Shown here: piece after piece, positions 1-11,986 of the stretch | Layout of the letters: each line of letters opens with the position of its first letter | How positions within the stretch are numbered: the first letter of the stretch is position 1 | Assembly: GCA_020650975.1 (NCBI GenBank) | Contig: JAIPMN010004011.1 | Span: forward strand, 1-26,954 | Direction: 5' to 3' | DNA: 26,954 bases | From: Apostichopus californicus | Lineage: Eukaryota > Echinodermata > Holothuroidea > Aspidochirotida > Stichopodidae | Made by a program: the position numbers and the translations under genes | Notes under the pieces: model-generated | Told to the model about the DNA's origin: nothing | Database searches by the model: none | What the model saw: only the letters and a program-made list of their open reading frames with translations

Positions 1-1409
1 AAGATAGGTTTCCATAGCAACAGGGATTTGTTATGCCACCAGGGGAGCTGCCAAGCATGTCATGTATGAAATTTTTCAGAGCATTGCTTAACTTCACAAA
101 TGAGAAACTACATTAAATTCTTTTCTTGGCACTAGAAAGTTTAAAGTTGCATATCCCCCTCTCTAAAATAGACCACAAGAGAGCAAAATGAAATTTTCAC
201 ATTGAAAGTACAAATCCTATTAAATATTATTTAATTTGTTTTTCTTCGATTTAGTTGATTATTCTAACACGCTACAGTGTACTATTAAAAATAATATTGT
301 AATTGTTCAAATTAAGACATCCTTATAGAGTAAATGAAGCACTTCTTTGAAAGTTCTAGTTAATATATACAGCAGTCATGCTCTGTGGAGGACAGAATTG
401 TAACAATAGTACAAGGAACTGCACTCTGCATGTTTCCACAACAATGAAACGAAACATCGCTCAATGTTTAAGGTCAGAAAATGTTGTGTTACCCTTTGTG
501 AAGACCCTCTGACAAACATGAGGAATGATTCTTCAATCATGTAAAACTTAAAAGAGTTCTTTTATCCTCCACTGAATCCCCTCCCCTCTCTGATGACCCC
601 CTTCTTTCCCTCCTCCGAACCCAATTCTTCCAGTTGCACACATGGAAATAACGATCGGCTCCAAAATTTAAAGTAGACAACGAGTGGTACATCGTGACTA
701 CTATAAATGGCAGGAAAATGCTACAACCTGCTCTCCATCCAGACATTGTAGTACATTATAGTCTAACAGCCAGCACACACACACTGCTTATGGTCAGCAT
801 ACACACAGTAATACATCTCTCCCTACATGTCCAAGAGCATTATTGTTATTAGAAAACCCAAAAATAGCAACAAACCATTTGCAGTTGCAAAGGAACTAAT
901 TGAACAAATTTACATATTTTATGATGGCCTTGGAGAGTAGAGCTGTTATCACGTTTTGACCTAAGAGTTCCAGGGTGTTCTACAGTATTGGAAGGCATGT
1001 AAACAGAGTTATAGTACAGTGAAAGCATCCCTACTTGACATATAAATATATGAACTTTTTTGTTATTGAGATGTTTGCCAACATCTCATTTCCTGATTAG
1101 TTTCATATCTATTTGGCCAAAGAAAACATCATCTGTCATCTAAATGGGATACCCATCGGGTTCACCCTGGTAGGAATGAACTGAGTGTTGATTTAATACT
1201 GCTACAGTCTATTGGCAAAGTATAATAAGTTCTATTGGATATATGCAACTGAAGGAGTACTTTCATAGGAGTGTATTTCTTTTTCTTTTTTTTCTTCAGT
1301 TTATATAAAGCGAGCTGGTTGTCCCTCCTACAACTTGGGGTTTCTTTATGAAGGTTATCCAAAGAGTAAAGATGATCGTTCCAACAGGAGTACGAATTTA
1401 AATGTATCA
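1..1409. other. AT-rich non-coding stretch
   Basis: No gene is supported here. The open frames are short (69 and 82 codons, minus strand) and low in information. The longer one runs through a pyrimidine tract near 1278-1300 that gives a lysine run on the minus strand. Other local structure is a short CA repeat at about 773-784 and a C/T-rich tract at about 562-618. Confidence 0.6.
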
Positions 1410-1535
1410 ATTCAAGGTTATGTCAGTCTTGAGTTTGTTCCGTGATTTCCTCCCCGTTTCCACCTTCCCTATATTCAAGGTTATGTCAAGTCTTGAGTTT
1501 GTTCTGTGATTCCCTCTTCATTTACACCTTCCCTA
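1410..1535. repeat. 63-bp tandem duplication (two copies)
   Basis: Two adjacent copies of a ~63-bp segment, beginning at 1410 and 1473. Both open with ATTCAAGGTTATGTCA, continue through CTTGAGTTTGTTC and end in a pyrimidine-rich CACCTTCCCTA block. They differ by several substitutions and small indels, so the duplication is not very recent. There is no sign of coding function. Confidence 0.8.
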
Positions 1536-1609
1536 CTACTCTACATGCCTTTCTGTGGCAGATGACAACATGGGCCCATGTTAGCTTCCACTAACAGTAG
1601 TCAGTATTA

Positions 1610-1653
1610 ACATGCATTTGACATGCATTTAACATGCATTTGACATGCATTTG
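1610..1653. repeat. 11-bp tandem repeat, four units
   Basis: Four consecutive units of ACATGCATTTG (1610-1620, 1621-1631, 1632-1642, 1643-1653). Only the last base of the second unit differs (A for G). Each unit contains the palindrome ATGCAT. It is a short minisatellite with no apparent function. Confidence 0.9.
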
Positions 1654-1851
1654 AAGAAAAAATGATCAAAGTAAATATGTCAAGCATAAATCAAAGGAAT
1701 TAAAGTGTACCAGCAGGTATCAAGGCCAACGCCAACTCGTCAAGGCCATGAAAACATTCCGAAACATATTTTTTAATTATAATACCATGGGAGCTGGCAA
1801 TCAAAGCTGGATATGTTACCAATACCTAGAATGGTAGACTTGAAACTTAAT

Positions 1852-2092
1852 AGGATAGGTCAGAGGAACATTAATGTTTGGCCAATGAAAGAGGAACACA
1901 TTCTTAGTATCCTGGTAAAATTTTCATTCCAATCCATATCAATTGTTTGTGAGAAAACAACATTTGAAGTTGACATGTTTTGTACCAAAAGTGAACTTGA
2001 AGCAAACAGGTCTCATATGACATATATGCAAAAATATTAAAGTCGAACATAATTTCCCTCTGGACTACATCTTCTTACTAAAGTGGGAATAG
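1852..2092 (+). repeat. Dispersed unknown repeat, copy 1 of 2
   Basis: This ~240-bp segment is clearly related to 16110-16349 in the same orientation. Shared blocks include ATGTTTGG, GATGAAAGAGGAACA (AATGAAAGAGGAACA in this copy), TTTGTACCAAAAGTGAA and AAATATTAAA, in the same order and at similar spacing. No terminal inverted repeat, target duplication or tail was found, so the class is unknown. A 75-codon open frame (1813-2040) overlaps it but is not conserved as a frame in the partner copy. Confidence 0.7.
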
Positions 2093-2689
2093 GTCAGACG
2101 GTAGGTAGCGGAGTAAACTATGTCGGGTTCCTAATCATAACATACTGTTCGATATCATAATAAATAATTAAATTGCCATCACAGTTTCAACAAATCCTAA
2201 AAATTCCCTGTATATTTATTTCTCTTTAATAACATGCACTTCTTTCAAGTGTCTTCAGGATGTGAAGTTGTTCTGGCATATGAGAGCCATTATATGAGCG
2301 TATAACAGTTTAAGGACAGCCTTTAATGACATTAGCCCTTCAATAGGTTGGTTAATTGAACCAAGCTCTACTTATTCAGTTTGTTCACTTTGAACGATAA
2401 TCTCAAGCAGGCCACATCAATTGACCTGTATCATGGTAAAATTACATCCAGACTCTACTTCCAATTACTGTACTAATGACACCAAGATATGTGGGTCAGT
2501 CTACATGAAGCAGAACATTGCATATCGAATAATGGCACGACTTTCGCCATTAGATGTTCTAATTATTATTCTCATCTATAAAACTAGACTATTAGTGACT
2601 GAAATATCAAGGCCACGTTTGCAGAAATTGTTGTGATTTAGATAATAACAGGCTGAGAAATTAACATATAACATAACTAACAATATCAA
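2093..2689. other. Featureless AT-rich DNA
   Basis: I see no gene, repeat or motif that I can support. The 71-codon frame at 2421-2636 has no recognisable content. Confidence 0.5.
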
Positions 2690-3000
2690 ACAGGGGGAGC
2701 AGGAGGGTAGGAGCTGGGGGGCACTGGGGGCACATGCCACCCCCCCCCCCACTTTATTTCCAAAATAGCAAATGTGCCCTACTGGCAAATAATAATGTGC
2801 ACCTTTGATGAAGAATTGGATATCTTAAGCCTTTGTTAATTTTAATATTTTATTTTAATTAGTCACGTACACCATAATAGTATACTATCACATCTATATT
2901 TAGGTAACATGGCCAGTGTGTATTGGTTTATAGCATAACGAGTGGTGGCTGTGGAATGAGGAAGTACCCCTCTGATGTTGTGCCCCCCCCCCCACACTTT
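2690..3000. repeat. G/C-run cluster, possible decayed MITE
   Basis: Two 11-C runs (2740-2750 and 2983-2993) lie beside G-rich blocks (GCTGGGGGGCACTGGGGG around 2713-2730). The GGGGGCACATGCCACCCCC segment can fold on itself. The same kind of G/C run is found inside the two hAT-like elements at 7793-8201 and 14454-14849, so this may be a decayed relative. No terminal repeats or target duplication were found, so the assignment is weak. Confidence 0.3.
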
Positions 3001-4056
3001 TTGGAAGCTTCCTACCATCCTTATAGAGAGATTATTGTAGCAGTCTAGCAGTGACCACTGTGTGAAACTGCATAGCACAATTTAACATGTCCTTCGCAGC
3101 CTGGCTGCAAGATGATGCAGTCCCATTGTGGGTTCTCATTTTGAGACAGTGCCTTCGCTTGATTATGGCATTAAATAAACGTGATAATTATGAGGGATAC
3201 CCACAGCAACATGATGAAAGGGGCACAACTGCTGTTGCTGTCGGTCATGCTATTTTTAAGGGGATTATATGGCAAGTGGTAGGACCATGCCCCTTCCCCT
3301 GACCAGAAACATTATCCTGCCCACATATATATCACACGCAGACAACTGTGCATTCCAACATGCTGATGTACGTCATAAATCATGTAATAAATCATTCAAC
3401 ATAGTAATATAAATATTTTACCAAAATAAATTAAAAGTATAAGGAATGTCGAGTGGGTGGGTATGTAGCACCAAAAGGCTAAAGAGTCCAATACTAATAA
3501 AAATTTAATATTGTGACGCCCATTTCAAATACGGCAATTCTCTTTCTTTTTCCTTTTCTTTTTGCTTCTTTCCCTTTTTTTCTCTCTTCTCTTCTCACAC
3601 ACCCACACTTGACACCTATCTGAACGGATTTATATATTTGCCTTTAAAAATATGCCAAAGCATTGTGTAGTAAAATCCCTTCAGGCAGGGTATTTGGGTA
3701 ACAAGACCAAAATGTATTGTTGCTGTAATCAAACCAACATTCTTGCAAAATTGGTAATGTAACATTAAACCTTCTAGATTGTTCATCATGTACAGACTAC
3801 CCAGTGGGAGATTTTTTTTGGGAATCCCATTGCTATACCTGTATTTCAGTACAATCGATCTATCCCTGGGAACCTGACACAGGGCAATACACATGTATGC
3901 AGTGCATACATATATCACTACAAGTTTTAATACTAAGTACGTTGCATATCTAGTGCGGCACAGCTTCACACGGCTGCATATATAACCTGGCAATGAAACA
4001 TGTTCATATCAAAGAAATAACAGAAAAGCACAACAATTAAGAAACTAGCAAAGATA
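3001..4056. other. Non-coding stretch with pyrimidine tract
   Basis: A nearly pure pyrimidine tract spans about 3541-3599. The longest frame here is 125 codons on the minus strand (3616-3993). I recognise no domain in it, and this length is within reach of chance in AT-rich DNA of this size. Nothing else is supported. Confidence 0.5.
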
Positions 4057-4189
4057 TGAAACTCTACCCAGAGATATATATATGACTTCAATCTAGATAT
4101 GCGTGACTCTGCTTGGAAAAATTTGTGATTCTACCTAGAGATATTTTTGGCTCCACTTACAGAAATGTGACTCCGTTGGAGATTACATG
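4057..4189. repeat. Degenerate ~21-bp tandem array, six units
   Basis: Successive units start at 4057, 4083, 4104, 4126, 4148 and 4168. Each begins TGA or TGG, followed by a CTCTACCTAGAGATAT-like core (for example TGATTCTACCTAGAGATATT at 4126). Units are 20-26 bp and quite diverged, which indicates an old minisatellite. Confidence 0.65.
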
Positions 4190-5267
4190 TGTTTCCAAGT
4201 AGGAGTTGATTGCAATACCTGCTTTGAGAGTCAATGGACAATTTCTCCCTGGTGATGACAAATATGGATAATATCGGGGTCATGTATTTAGTTCAGGGGG
4301 ACAGGCAAGTGAAGTAGCGAGCTAACTGAATGCATAATTACAGTCAGTGTGGAAATATTCATACATTACCCCATCATTAATAGGCTGAACTAACAAGTGC
4401 ATAACTGTTCCAATCAATTTTGCTACACTTTCACAAGTACTTCTAATTTTAATTGGTAACAAGTTTACTTTAATTTTTCATGAATGGCTACAGTGTCTTT
4501 CGCTTTCGACAATTGCCTGCATGGACATGAATGACCTTTGTTGGCATGTCAAAGTTAGGCATCTAACATTTAACTTGGAACCATTTATTTCCCCCTTCTA
4601 TGGCTATGAATGTACCGGAAATGGTACAAGAAGATTTCAAATATAAAGTCAATGAAATTTCATATGACAAACATCATTATAAAATGTTAAGTTGTTGACA
4701 AAATTTATTAAAAATTCCAACAAATTAAATCAACTATAATATAAACCTTTCCCATCTTTTATTTATTAATGACTGTTAGCCATTAAACACGAAAACTCAC
4801 TGCCACATAAAATGAAATGTTTTATGGTTCATAAAGTAAAATGTAACCATAAAAAGTTACGTTGAGTGCTCTTAGCTTTAATCCTGAGTATACAGTAAAT
4901 AAAAGCCTCTCCATCATGTACTTCCTCTTTCGAGTAAAAAAATATGTCAACGAGTTGTTTTTGTGTTTTCAAGTATTGTCGTGCAACACTTTGAACATGC
5001 ACAAACACTGGAAATGCTGTTAAACCTATTTGTTATTCCTTTCATCCTACACATTCAACCCTGCACAAGTTGAGTGTCTGTCTTCAACGTACAGCGAGTC
5101 AAACACGGCCATAAACCTTCCCAAATGAAAAGGATACTTATCGGGCCTGTGCACGAAAACTTCAGATAGTAATTCATACTTTTGATAAACAAAACAAGGC
5201 CTTGAAAAGTCCAGTTCCAAACGAATTGAAAACGATAGAAGTTTCTAGCTCAAAACAAACTTCTAAG
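4190..5267. other. Featureless AT-rich DNA
   Basis: I found no coding signal, repeat or RNA gene in this stretch. Confidence 0.5.
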
Positions 5268-5422
5268 CACTTTGGGTGGTAGAATGAGAAGGGGGGGCAT
5301 TGACCAGAGAGGTCCGGACATGGAGGGTGCACAGCATTCATAGGTTACCAGTTCACTCTATACACGGTAGAATGTGAGTGCTGAGGTTGTGAGGAGATAT
5401 GTGAGTGAGGAGTGAAGTAAAT
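5268..5422 (+). repeat. Family R dispersed repeat, copy R1
   Basis: A ~155-bp copy of an interspersed repeat that I do not recognise; five other copies lie in this window. It starts CACTTTGGGTGGTAGAATGAG, has a G-rich block followed by GAGGGTGCACAGC, then GGTTACCAGTTCACTCTA, a second GGTAGAATG at 5367, GCTGAGGTTGTGAGGAGA and ends GAAGTAAAT. CACTC (5353-5357) can pair with GAGTG (5376-5380) in a hairpin. There is no A-tail and no convincing target duplication. It could be a SINE without a recognisable tRNA head, a MITE, or a repeated structured RNA. Confidence 0.75.
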
Positions 5423-5975
5423 AGAGTCAAAACATGGGCTAATTTGCCGCAGGTTTTTGGCAGCTATTAAAGGATATGCCAAACAAAATGTCCTGATATA
5501 TTTTATAAATATTTTGAAATAATCAAATTTTGTAGGAAAAATCTTCAACTTTAACAGAAACCCAGGCTTTAATAAACAATTAGTCTGACGTTTACATAGG
5601 TCACTCCACTGTATGGCTAAAAGGTAGTTTGCAAATCACTAAGGTCGTTCGATTTGATCGGATGCAGGTGTCCCTCAGATTCTCCTGAAAGAGCACTGAC
5701 CCCAAATAGGACATTTACCTGCATAATCTTGGTCAAACCATTCAATAAAATTGATAAAATGTGCTAGCCTACTTGATTAATTTGATAAAAGGATCATACA
5801 TGTGCATCAATAATTTGTGATATTCTTGAGAGACATTAACCATTGCAAAGAGCCACAATCACTTTACTTATGACAGCAAATTTATTTGTAAACCATTCTT
5901 ACAGCCCTGTACAATTAACACCCCCTTTGAAGCTGAGAACTATTTCCAAATATTAATTATTAAGTCTCAACTAAA
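5423..5975. other. Featureless AT-rich DNA
   Basis: No gene or repeat is supported between family R copy R1 and the pentamer satellite. Confidence 0.5.
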
Positions 5976-6459
5976 TTGCATTACAGTCAGTACATTGCAT
6001 TACAGTATATTGCAAGTACATTACATTTCAGTTCATTGCAATGCAATGCATTGCATTGTATAGCATTACATTACATTACAGTACATTACATTGCATTACA
6101 GTACATTATATTGCATTGCATTACAGTACATTACATTGCATTACAGTACATTGCATTACAGTACATTGCAAGTACATTACATTACAGTTCATTGCATTGT
6201 ATAGCATTACAGTACATTGCATCACATTGCATTACAGTACATTGCAAGTACATTACATTACAGTTCATTGCATTGTATAGCATTCCAGTACATTATATTG
6301 CATTACAGTACATTACATTGCATTGCAGTACATTGCATCACATGGCATTACAGTACATTGCAAGTATATACATTACATTACAGTTCATTGCATTGCATAG
6401 CATTACAGTACATTGCAATGCATTACAGTACAGTACACTGCAAGTACATTAGCATTACA
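5976..6459. repeat. Pentamer satellite (CATTR/CAGTA) with higher-order structure
   Basis: About 480 bp built from pentamers CATTA, CATTG and CAGTA, interrupted by GCAAGTA blocks at 6012, 6168, 6244, 6360 and 6440. These anchors are spaced 156, 76, 116 and 80 bp apart. After the first four of them comes CATTACA(G/TT)..GTTCATTGCA and then a TATAGCATT or CATAGCATT block, so a higher-order unit of roughly 76-80 bp is likely. Because CATTR pentamers contain no forward stop codon, long overlapping open frames arise in all three forward frames (158 codons in one). They encode repeats such as ALQYI and are artefacts of the repeat. Confidence 0.95.
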
Positions 6460-7792
6460 TAAACAAATATTCTCTTTCGATGTGGATCAGGAAGAAATAG
6501 ACAGGCCCGAGCAACAACAAAAAATCACAAGTCGAGTATGGCAATACATATCATCAATTTAATACACTATACATTAATTGCATTTCAACTTTAGGGCTCT
6601 GGCTACCTTGCTGCAAACTTTACGCAACATACAGTACTAAAGAATTGTTCAAAATATTATAGACAAATTCCTCACCCAGATCAATAGTCTATTTTAATTA
6701 GTACCATTTTTACCTCTCACCCAAAGGATGACAAATTAAAGTGCAGTTCAAATACATTCTGTTGATGTAAAAGTGTGAAAAAAGGCTTGATATGCTACTG
6801 ATCTCATGGGCGACATTGCATGCGTGACAATGGCAAGGGTAATAAAGAGCTTGTGCTTCTATCACTATTATGACCACATTCATGTGAACTTTCATTTGTT
6901 GGGGAGAGACACTTAAAACTAGGGGTGTTTCCTGTTTATACAATATTCTCAGTAATCCAGGATTATAAGCACAGGCAAACATATTTCCAAGGTCTCTTTT
7001 TAGTGAGTGATGTTTAATCTGCGGTACTTAACTCCTAGTTTGAATCCCTATCAGTTGCGATTCCAAGAGGACGACTTATAAACTCTGTAGTCTTTTAGCA
7101 GCTTACAATATGACATCAAATAAATGCGGTCAGTTCCTATAGCAGCGAGGTAAAATCCATCAGTAAATACCTCCATCAGTAAAAAAAAACTCCCTCTTTA
7201 CACTATAGAATGCTGATTTAATACTTTTTACAGGTCATTGTCATTATAAACTTGTACCTTAGCTATTAATAATAGCTAGGATAAGTCCAGATCTAGTCAA
7301 GCTGGACAGAGTATGCCTTCACAAGTTGCAAATTACAAGTCAGAAGGCACATACCAAATCAAACATGCACATCAGAACCCTTTTATATTCATATTTTATT
7401 CGGTTATCGTATGCACATGGATGACTTTGGATTCATCATATTCTGTTCTGTCGTTAAAATAAGCTCAGCAGTAATAGATGATATCTACTGTCATAAAATA
7501 AACAGTTTTATGACAACAATGATGCCTGTCTGACCGATTAATTTTTTTGTGTCTTCGGTCACCATAACAAACCAACCACAAAAGACCCTTTACTGACCAC
7601 TGGAAGGAAGGAAGTATCTAGACTGACTACAATACTGTGATGTCACACTGGTTACAAATTAGTAATAGAACAGGCATGAACTAACTACACATAACTTAAC
7701 TATACTGTGTGTACTGCAACCCAACTACCTAAACATCATGCACCCACTCATAAGGAAGAGTGCACTTTAATTTCACAGAGAAACCAATATAC
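6460..7792. other. Featureless AT-rich DNA
   Basis: No gene is supported. The 90-codon minus-strand frame (6710-6982) and the 94-codon plus-strand frame (7707-7991, which runs into the hAT-like element) have no recognisable content. Confidence 0.5.
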
Positions 7793-8201
7793 CAGTGGCG
7801 TAGCCAGCATTCTATTGTTAGGGGGGGGCAAGATTTTTCTTAAGGGGGGCAACCCTGTGATGGTTGATGGTAGGAATTACCAAGAAATATATGTATTAAT
7901 GGGCACCTCATCTGCACAAATACACGTCCACGACGACGATATTGATCAACAGTCTCCTTATGTGGGTATGATGAAGGCCCAAAATGTGTAATATCTCGGT
8001 CTGATTAACAAGTTCTGACCTTATACGAAGTATGAACATGAGCCCTGAGGTATGAATACTTGTGATGAGAACTCAAAAAAATGTAAAAAAGAAGTATTTT
8101 GAATACATCACTGGATTTCATTTGGGGGGGGGCAAGACTGTAGCACAAAGAAAATTTGGGGGGGGCATTCCCTCCCCTGGCCCCCTTTGGCTACGCCACT
8201 G
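7793..8201. mobile_element. hAT-like non-autonomous element (MITE), 409 bp
   Basis: It has perfect 14-bp terminal inverted repeats, CAGTGGCGTAGCCA at 7793 and its complement TGGCTACGCCACTG ending at 8201. The flanking 8-mers CAATATAC (7785-7792) and ATATATAC (8202-8209) agree at 6 of 8 positions, consistent with the 8-bp target duplication of the hAT superfamily. The interior has G-runs at 7821-7828, 7844-7849, 8124-8132 and 8158-8165, and no transposase frame. Terminal sequence and size resemble the element at 14454-14849. Confidence 0.85.
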
Positions 8202-9848
8202 ATATATACCCACCCACACCTTAGAAGTTTTATCCAACTGTGGATACTCTGTCTGCATTTTGACCTTGTCCTTTTTTATAGCCTTCCACATTTCTAAAGT
8301 TTCCCTAAAGTCTGACACTGCAGCCAGTTCTTGTAAGGTAACTTATGAAATTATGTTGCAATTTTCATCCAGAAGACGTTAATTATAAATCTGTCCGGTG
8401 GTTTCCTATTCTCTTCATAACATCCGTGTAATTTGTCCGTCACTTTGATAGCTCTGTCATCTACAAGGACAAGAATTTACTAATTTCCTTGGGATCGCTC
8501 AAATGCCATTGGTCTCCCCCACCTGAAGTGTATAATTAAAAGTCTTAAGGTATGTAATTAAGATTGTGAGCTATATTGAACTCAAACGATTGTTTAGTGT
8601 TGCATATTCATTACAACACTCACATCTAGGCATGGTCTAGGTTTCATTATGAGAGTATTATATTTTTTTAAAAAATGCATTCCAAATTTTACCGTTTTTA
8701 CGCCGTGTCTGTTAGTTTTAACAACTATCACTGTCATTTTCAGTCATTAAATGACATATTTCATCCATGAACAACACCGGTGGTACATTGAAATATTATG
8801 AAAAACCATAAGATCAAACATTATCTACATGTATTTCCTCTTTCGAAACGCACGTAAATCACTTTAAGAAAATTTACCTGACTTTGAAAAAGTTCACAAA
8901 TAATTTAAGGATTCAGTGTACACAATGATTCAGAATCAAAGAAAATAGAAAAAAAAGTACATCTTAAGTTTCCTTTAATTTATTTTTTGTGCCATTTCTT
9001 AATACCTTAATTTGAAACCTATTCAAAACCATCATGTACTTTCTATCATATATGTCTCTGTCTTGTTCTAGATCTCCAAGCTTTTAAAATTATTTTACAC
9101 TTTGTCTTTTTGGCTTTATACCCATAGTCAAACAGTTTCCTAAGATCTGAACTTCCAAATATTTTGTACACTTTTGGGGGTATTTAAGTAGGCAGCTTGA
9201 TGACATATAAGAGTGTCTGTTACCTTGTCCAAACCTTACAGAGGTCAACTATCTCACCTGGTCAATGAAAAGAAACTTGTAAAATAACCACTTTGACCAG
9301 ATATTGATGTCACAAATATCACAAAATGTTGAGGGGTAACAGAGAACTTGATTTGGCATGCAAAATATCTTCCTGCTGAAATCCCATAAGGGCTATGAAA
9401 TTCAAAAGGTAAGTAACACCATGGAGGTAAAACAGACCAACTGAAAATAACTTGCATTTTCATTGAAACCAGTTTTAAACTATGAGTGGGTGATTTTTTT
9501 TTTGGCTGTGTATCCACAACAAACAAAGTTGACATAACAGAAACGGGGTAGACAGGCCATGACCTCAACTTTGGGTGAAACCCAGTGTTTTGTTAACAGA
9601 TTCCTGAAGGATGATGTCATCACAAAGCCATGCAACGTTTATAGCCTTGCAAAGTTAGCACATTTGTGTGGGACTTGGTTGTTAATTGTTTGCCAATTGT
9701 GTAACATTTCAACTGGCAAAGGAAGCCATGCGCCTATTGATCTTTTGAATACAGGAGCTAAACCATTTGGCACTTACCTGGTATGATACCAACTCTCCCA
9801 TGAAGAATGTCAACACGCCAAATTCACAAAGCGGGCTTCTTTGAATGG
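8202..9848. other. Featureless AT-rich DNA
   Basis: No gene is supported. A perfect-looking splice donor (AAAGGTAAGT, about 9404-9413) follows a short open stretch, but no acceptor or protein similarity accompanies it. The 104-codon minus-strand frame (9254-9568) is unrecognised. Confidence 0.45.
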
Positions 9849-9962
9849 CGAAATCTTTGAATGGCTTACTTTATCATAAAGAAGGACGAAATCTTTGAAT
9901 GGCTTACTTTATCATAAAGAAGGGTGAAACCTTTGAATGGCTTACTTTATCATAAAGAAGGA
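9849..9962. repeat. 38-bp tandem repeat, three units
   Basis: Units at 9849-9886, 9887-9924 and 9925-9962 share the core CTTTGAATGGCTTACTTTAT followed by CATAAAGAAGG. They differ at only a few positions near the unit edges, so the expansion is fairly recent. A partial unit (CTTTGAATGGCG) precedes the array. Confidence 0.93.
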
Positions 9963-10468
9963 CCAAGTAGGAAAGCTCATGAATTTAGTGGAAGTGCAGC
10001 CAACTGATTCTTGGTCTAATAGTGATATAAACCTCTTTTGTATTTTATTTATTTTGTTTAATTATTTTGTATTTTTTTTATTTTGTATTTTATTTAAGAA
10101 AGAAAACCAAAGAAAACTGATCAGGAGGGTGAAGAAAGAGAGAAAGAAAGAACAACAATAGAGCTACAATTCAATCTATAAATACCATTTTTCTAAGAAG
10201 CTATGTTTTACTAAAAAGTTCAGAGCCAGTGGTTGATAAGATTGGGCTTCTTTTTGGTAGTTTTTAATCTAAATATCACCCGCGGCTTAACTTTAAGACT
10301 GAATTCTAACGAGTACAACTTGCTGCTTGAAAGTACTTAAATATTCAATCAGCTCTGAAGAATCCAAACAATATATGCTCAAAGACTATCTTGATAATAG
10401 GACGACATTTTGAACTACATCGATACTCTGTTACACTGATATCAGAGCAGATGTGTTTAAATCCCTGC
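9963..10468. other. Non-coding stretch with T-rich tract
   Basis: A T-rich low-complexity tract made of TTTTGTATTTTATTTA-like words occupies about 10034-10096. A purine-rich GAAAGAGAGAAAGAAAGAA block follows at about 10134-10152. No gene is supported. Confidence 0.55.
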
Positions 10469-10986
10469 AAGGCCCCATTTACACTTGAGAACAAGCCTGT
10501 TGAACCCTGGACACTAGAGTCCAATTTAATATAAAGACAAGGGTCAGACCCCCACGATTTTGAATACCAGGATTTGGATCCCAGGATACTGTAGGTTCGG
10601 ATCGACGGAGGATCAGACCCATGCTCGGTATTAAATTTGCAGAGTAATCGTAGCTCAGAGGATGAAGCAAATCAGGGGATGACGCAGCTTGCGGAGTGAC
10701 CCAGGATCAACGTTGACCTGTAGTTGTTGCTCGTTACACACATAATTTGGCACCAAATGTAATAAGCATTAATAGTTCGCCCTGCCTATCACATGGCTTA
10801 CAGATCTGCACGTTTTGTTATGCACAGTAATCGAACCTCCAGTTCCTGTTCTGTGACCGGGGGCATGAGGTCTGATACCTGAGTACAAGATCTAATCACC
10901 GCAGGATCTGTAATCGTCAATTAAAGTTGTTCTAATGTTGACCACCTAGCACCCTGGGGTCTGATCTCTAATGTAAACATGGCCTT
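10469..10986. mobile_element. Probable degenerate MITE with imperfect terminal repeats
   Basis: The ends read AAGGCCCCATTTACACTTGA (from 10469) and, on the opposite strand, AAGGCCATGTTTACATTAGA (from 10986). They match at most of the first 22 positions. Inside both ends are GTCAGACCCC/GGTCTGATC-type subterminal words (about 10533, 10611, 10868, 10959). No transposase frame is seen and the flanks do not give a clear target duplication, so the superfamily is unassigned. Confidence 0.55.
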
Positions 10987-11986
10987 AGTCTACAATTACC
11001 ACACAATCTCTCACATTTGGGTAACTCCTTACTGATACTGATGTGCAAACTGCAAACACTGTATTTCTACAGAAACTTACATTTCCTCTGCAAATATGTT
11101 ATCTATAGATGCAGACAGCCAGTAGAGAGATACATCACAATGTAAACTTTTTTCCTCTCATAAATTTATGCTCTGAGCACTCTTCCTCGATCAAGGAAAT
11201 TAGATTACGACATCCCTTACACCTTTACAGGGAACGGAGGTGAATACACACTGTAAACAAAACCTTACAACTGCAAAGCATTATTTAATACTTTCCCAAG
11301 TCACCCCCAGATACTATTTGTCAGGAACAGTTTGTACCAAAGATTCTCAATTGGCTGACCTTTTTGAGTACCTTGGGTTTCTTTATTCCGTTTGTACAAA
11401 GAACCTACTATTATGAAGCTTGTCTCCACAAGAGGATAACAGGTTTCTAATCCTATTCAGGTACTTAATATTGGATAAGTGGATTTGCAATTTGGATTGC
11501 TTTAATTTCCAAAGAACTTATTCAATACCCACAAACAGTCAGGATACTGTGCAGGACATATATACAGTGTTTTGAAATTCAATATTTGGTCAAGGAAGAG
11601 GAAGGTTAAATGTAGGATTCTTCCCCTGCAGGACATGACTCATCATCGAGACAAATTTAACTCTCTTTGACTTCAATTATATACAGGAGAATAAAGAGAG
11701 GGGCTCTTCACCGTCTGCAAATCTACATAATAAATGTAATTGTGCTATGGCATGGAGCAAAGATTCAGCCACATCTGTTAAACAGCTTCTGCATATGATG
11801 CAAAGATCTGTTAGCTCATATGTTAGTGTTACAGCTCTTACAGTCATATGAACATACCAACAAAGTGAATTTAGCCACGCATACTCATATACCATCAGTG
11901 CTTCACATGTATGTATTGTTCCTATTATATTTAGCTAGGTGTCATAATATTCTTACATGGTAAACAATATATTAACATATTTACTT
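10987..11986. other. Featureless AT-rich DNA
   Basis: No gene or repeat is supported up to the first SINE copy. Confidence 0.5.

Noticed and set aside
3616-3993. 125-codon minus-strand open frame
   Set aside because: It is the longest frame outside the satellite, but I recognise no domain, the composition is that of AT-rich random sequence, and this length is plausible by chance in 27 kb over six frames. No splice or repeat evidence supports it.
5268-5345. Y RNA or similar small RNA on the minus strand of family R (CCCCCCCTTCTCA-like string)
   Set aside because: The resemblance is confined to a short pyrimidine stretch. It is absent from other family members and the expected terminal stem is not present.
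5976-6462. Three overlapping forward frames (158, 79 and 81 codons)
   Set aside because: All are translations of the CATTR/CAGTA pentamer array and are open because the pentamers lack forward stop codons.
9404-9413. Splice donor marking a real exon (AAAGGTAAGT)
   Set aside because: A single consensus donor is expected by chance in 27 kb, and no acceptor or protein similarity was found beside it.
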